Below, in pieces: positions 61,334 to 64,000 of a stretch of 64,000 nucleotides of DNA (its first letter is position 1; each line of letters opens with the position of its first letter). The notes below the pieces were generated by a model. It ran no database searches and was not told the origin of the DNA. It was given only the letters and a program-made list of their open reading frames with translations. The position numbers and the translations under genes were made by a program. This DNA is from Apteryx mantelli (Eukaryota > Chordata > Aves > Apterygiformes > Apterygidae), in assembly GCF_036417845.1 (NCBI RefSeq), contig NC_089981.1, positions 62,186,768 to 62,250,767 on the forward strand. Reading direction: 5' to 3'.

Positions 61334-61990
61334 TCACCAGCTCCAGGAGACGATGGCGGGGTGCGCTAAGTGCTGGTAAGCGGGGAAGACGCCGAGGGCG
61401 GCGGCGGAGCCGGGCGGGCAGGCTTGGTAGCCCTGGACGGCGAGGGCCGCCTGGGCGCTGCAGCCCGCCAGGGCGCAGGCGAGCTTGGGGCGGGCGGCGG
61501 GCGGCGGGGGGCTGGCGGGGCAGCCGCGGCACGGCTCGCCGTCCCGCACCAGCACCGGCACCACCACGCGGCGCAGCAGCGCCGGCGGCCGCGGCGGGCT
61601 GCCGGCGCCCTCGCTGCGCGCCCGCTTCATCTTGTAGCGGTGGTTTTGGAACCAGATCTTCACCTGCGTGGGGGTGAGGCTGAGCAGGCGGGCCAGCTGC
61701 TCCCGCTCCGGCGCCGACAGGTACCGCTGCTGCCGGAACCGTCGCTCCAGCTCCAGCGTTTGAGCCTTGGAGAAGAGCACTCGCCGCTTCTTCTTCTTCT
61801 CGGCCTCCGAGCTGCTGGCGGACAGCGACCTTTGGGTGGAATCGGGCAAGCTCAGCTCCGGGCCGCTCTCGTCGGAAGCTGGGGACAGCGAGGGGTTAGA
61901 GAGAGGGGGCGGCCCGCGTATGCCGCCAAGGACGGGGCAGGGATGCCGGGGAGGAGCCGCGGAGGTGGCGGGCCGTCGATCCCAATCGCC
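61090..61990. other. CpG island over NKX2-8 exon 2
   Basis: Very high G+C and CpG density spans the proximal 3'UTR, the homeodomain exon and the end of the intron. The antisense strand is open across much of the exon, a shadow of its composition. Confidence 0.7.
61334..61878 (-). other. NKX2-8: NKX2-8 second coding exon (homeodomain, NK2-SD, C-terminus)
   Basis: The exon encodes residues 56-236, with the whole homeodomain and NK2-specific domain, and lies inside a CpG island. The reading frame also stays open upstream of the acceptor to 62047; that extension is intron, because the acceptor CCCCAG at 61884-61879 restores the conserved SSDES sequence. Confidence 0.94.
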
Positions 61991-62346
61991 TCCTGCGGGG
62001 AGAGCCCCGGGTGTTTGCCAGTCTGGATTAATCCCAATAGTCAACAAGAGATTTGATCTAACCCCCCGAATAAATTAAACCTGTAACACGGGGAGCAGTG
62101 GGCTTTCCCGCTGCGAAGCAAAGACTCTGCCTCGGTGTGAACCCCCGCACAGGCACGGCCGCTCCGCCACGTACAGCCCGGGACTTGCGAGGTGTTAGCG
62201 ATTGTGTTCGCTCGGCGCTATAACGCGATATCAGGCTGCCAAGTGCTTTCATTCCTGCTTTTCTCCTTCTGCTCGATTACTGTAGTATGCGATTTATCTC
62301 GACAGGGTTCCTGCATCCATCCAAAGGTCAATTCTCCCCCCCCCCA

Positions 62347-62381
<35 letters not shown>

Positions 62382-63132
62382 TGTATTAAACGTTGTGTAT
62401 CTGCGGATACAATTTATGTGTGTGTGGGAAGACAAATGTGCTACAAAACTGGGTTTCGTGCTGGAGTCTGCTCTTCGCGATAAGAAGCGCGTGGGTTTAC
62501 GCGGTTGTGCCCAAGGCGCCCTCCGCTGCGGCGCGGGGAGGTGAGGCACTGGGTGTGTGCTTGGCTTTCCGCTACCGTGCGTGCGGCAGACCTGAACCCC
62601 CCCAGCCCCAAAAGGCAGGATTTCTTGCAACAGTGAAACGGGGAAAAAAGAATCCGGGAAGCGAGCTTAAATGATAAGCGCAGATACACGCGTAGGCGCA
62701 GCCTGAGGGTGAGCTTTCTGCCATTGCTGAGGACACGGACAGACCTACGGTTAAAAAACCTTTTCTCTTTCAAGCCCGTGGCCGGGCTGTTCCTGCTGTT
62801 TCATTGTTGCAATTTGGTAATATTCTATAAAACTCCCAGCCTGGATCCCCCCGATCCTGTCGGCTACACACGCTGGAGAATCGCTTCTTCATATCTTCCC
62901 CGAAGGAAGGGGAACAAATAAAAGAAATCTGTGGAGATGACGAATTCCTGTCCGTTTCATACTCACAGGGATAGTGATTTCTGTCTGTTTCTATCCACCC
63001 TCGGTACGGCGAGCTGGTGTAGTTTTCCGCTGAGTGGTGATGATGAGAGGCTTGCTTTATGCTATTAGCCTCTTGTTCTGGTAAATCCAAAATGCTCCTC
63101 ACTGTAAAGCTGATCCTGCCAGATGTGGCCAT
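61334..63132 (-). CDS. NKX2-8: NKX2-8 homeodomain transcription factor, two coding exons
   Basis: The CDS is join(62967..63132, 61334..61878) on the minus strand and encodes 236 residues (human about 239). The start ATG (63132-63130) opens [20 protein letters not shown], the TN motif. The splice GTGAGT/CCCCAG joins T|CT to give HYPSSDES, matching the mammalian junction. The homeodomain is at about residues 84-143, with Asn51 at residue 134 and NK2-class Tyr54 at 137. The NK2-specific domain ([15 protein letters not shown]) is at about 158-172. The protein ends [17 protein letters not shown], then TGA at 61336-61334. NKX2-8 is a nuclear factor of ventral neural tube and foregut (family knowledge). 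Oddities are a His4 run at residues 30-33, Pro/Ala-rich segments after the NK2-SD, and Met instead of mammalian Leu at homeodomain position 56. The homeodomain, ends and splice phase together make the identity secure. Confidence 0.96.
61879..62966 (-). other. NKX2-8: NKX2-8 intron
   Basis: A 1,088-bp GT-AG intron. Its 3' half (61,900-62,200) is GC rich. It includes a C-run followed by an (AC)n microsatellite at 62,347-62,380. I see no other coding sequence or RNA gene in it. Confidence 0.9.
62347..62380. repeat. (AC)n microsatellite in the NKX2-8 intron
   Basis: A C-run (62,336-62,345) followed by about 14 AC units and then GCACAC. Confidence 0.95.
62967..63132 (-). other. NKX2-8: NKX2-8 first coding exon
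   Basis: The exon encodes residues 1-55 plus the first base of codon 56 and ends at 62967, before the donor GTGAGT (62966-62961). The N-terminal TN motif is well conserved. The middle (residues 21-45, His- and Ser-rich) has diverged from mammalian proteins. The frame stays open past the donor, but the onward residues lose homology, which fixes the splice point. Confidence 0.93.
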
Positions 63133-64000
63133 GGTAGGTTGTGCACACCCCCCAAAAAATTATCGCCCCAAACACCCAAACGCCCTCCCTTAAAAGCTAC
63201 AAGGAAAGGACTGCGCCGGTTACTGGGGAATCTCCCGGCTCAAGAGGACCTTCCCTTCCATCTCCACCTAAGCCCAAATATTAGTGTCGTTTACAGAGGT
63301 GTCCTGTTTATATAAACAGTCCTCCCCACTGCAAACACTGCCTGCTTGGATCGTCCCTGTCTATAGGATACTAAGTACCTGAATTAGTCAAGTGCCAAAT
63401 CCCTAATGGGAGTAGGTGTAACCCCCCCCCCTCCCGCCACCCCCATGAGAGAATAACCCGTTACCTCCCAAAGACAGCAGGAAACAGGCTTCATCATTAC
63501 ATATTCTGTCTGATTAGCCAAAAGTGGGGACAGATAATGGTAATTGTTAGCAGTGAATAACATCTTGGGTGGCATGTGGATGACCAACAACCACCCCCCT
63601 CCATCCACCAAAGCCACCAGAGTCCCTTCTATCCGCAGACAAAGTGAATCCTCCCAGGACATCCGCAGAGCCTGCCGAAAGCCCCCTCCCCACTCTGCCT
63701 CTATTTTTTCCCCCTTTCCCTCTCTCTTTAAACCTGGAAGAAATTTAAGTCGTTATTTGTTTTATTTCCCCCGGTTATTTGCTGTGGTACCTCCAATACT
63801 CCCTCCTGTCATTGGCAGGTTTCCTACCCTCAAATGGGAATTTTTCACACCTCCGTTGTGCTCTCCGCAGGGAAAGGTGGTGTGGGCGCGTGTGTGTGCG
63901 TGTTAAGGGGATGAGATCTCCGCGTTTTTTTGCTTCTCTTGGCCATGGTAGATGTAGAGTACACTTTTCCCTCTCGATGGGGTCCATTTGACGGGGTGAG
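63133..64000. other. NKX2-8 5'UTR and upstream region, no gene seen
   Basis: Apart from the palindromic TATA element, this stretch holds C-runs (63,421-63,432), a pyrimidine-rich block (63,690-63,740) and moderately GC-rich unique sequence. I see no exon. In amniotes PAX9 lies beyond this side, but no paired-box sequence is present here. Confidence 0.6.
63304..63319 (-). promoter_or_regulatory. Palindromic TATA/forkhead-like element upstream of NKX2-8
   Basis: CTGTTTATATAAACAG is a perfect 16-bp palindrome. Read on the minus strand it contains TATATAAA, about 175 bp upstream of the ATG, so initiation near 63,280 would leave a 5'UTR of about 150 bases. The outer arms TGTTTA/TAAACA resemble forkhead half-sites. 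Promoter function is inferred from position and motif. Confidence 0.5.

Noticed and set aside
61879-62047. N-terminal extension of the NKX2-8 homeodomain frame starting at 62047
   Set aside because: It is intron read-through. The CCCCAG acceptor and the conserved SSDES junction place the exon start at 61878.
61370-62056. A 228-codon plus-strand frame opposite NKX2-8 exon 2
   Set aside because: It is a composition-driven antisense frame across a homeodomain exon with no known domain.

Overview
This window is vertebrate nuclear DNA, most likely from a bird; a turtle or crocodilian cannot be excluded. The evidence is two spliced NK2-class homeobox genes close to their vertebrate orthologues, GT-AG introns, CpG islands over developmental genes, a CR1 LINE of the kind that dominates sauropsid genomes, and low overall repeat content. 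There are no operons, CRISPR arrays or bacterial genes. I checked no database; family names come from recognising protein motifs.

Layout. 1-7.6 kb lies 3' of NKX2-1: a gene-less CpG-island cluster (about 0.78-2.65 kb), then AT-rich non-coding DNA with one plus-strand TATA-like site near 6.3 kb. 7.6-10.3 kb holds NKX2-1 (TTF-1) on the minus strand: two coding exons, an 809-bp very GC-rich intron and an approximately 0.8-kb 3'UTR ending at an AATAAA. 10.3-17.7 kb is its upstream region: a GATA/forkhead-like promoter cluster, a GA-rich tandem repeat and a broken chain of CpG islands.

17.7-59.6 kb is a gene desert. I found no cellular coding exon in it. Its most informative contents are non-LTR retrotransposons. 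A 5'-truncated, plus-strand CR1 copy with an open 674-codon reverse-transcriptase frame (37,674-39,771) sits inside a much older minus-strand LINE, flanked by a 6-bp GAACTG duplication. Three further decayed LINE relics (28.8, 45.9 and 54.0 kb) are also minus strand. There is one good CTCF-like motif at 43.09 kb, several candidate conserved non-coding blocks and several microsatellites.

59.6-64 kb is the NKX2-8 locus on the minus strand: CpG islands, a short 3'UTR with AATAAA signals, two coding exons, and a TATA box inside a perfect 16-bp palindrome about 170 bp upstream of the ATG. NKX2-1 and NKX2-8 stand in the same order and orientation as in the amniote NKX2-1/NKX2-8/PAX9 cluster; PAX9 would lie beyond the right edge. 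Both encode homeodomain transcription factors of ventral foregut and neural tube, and the roughly 50 kb between them is probably regulatory territory. I did not find a new biological system. The points most worth checking are the nested LINE event, the CTCF-like site, the palindromic NKX2-8 core promoter and the repeat-derived NK2/E-box palindromes.
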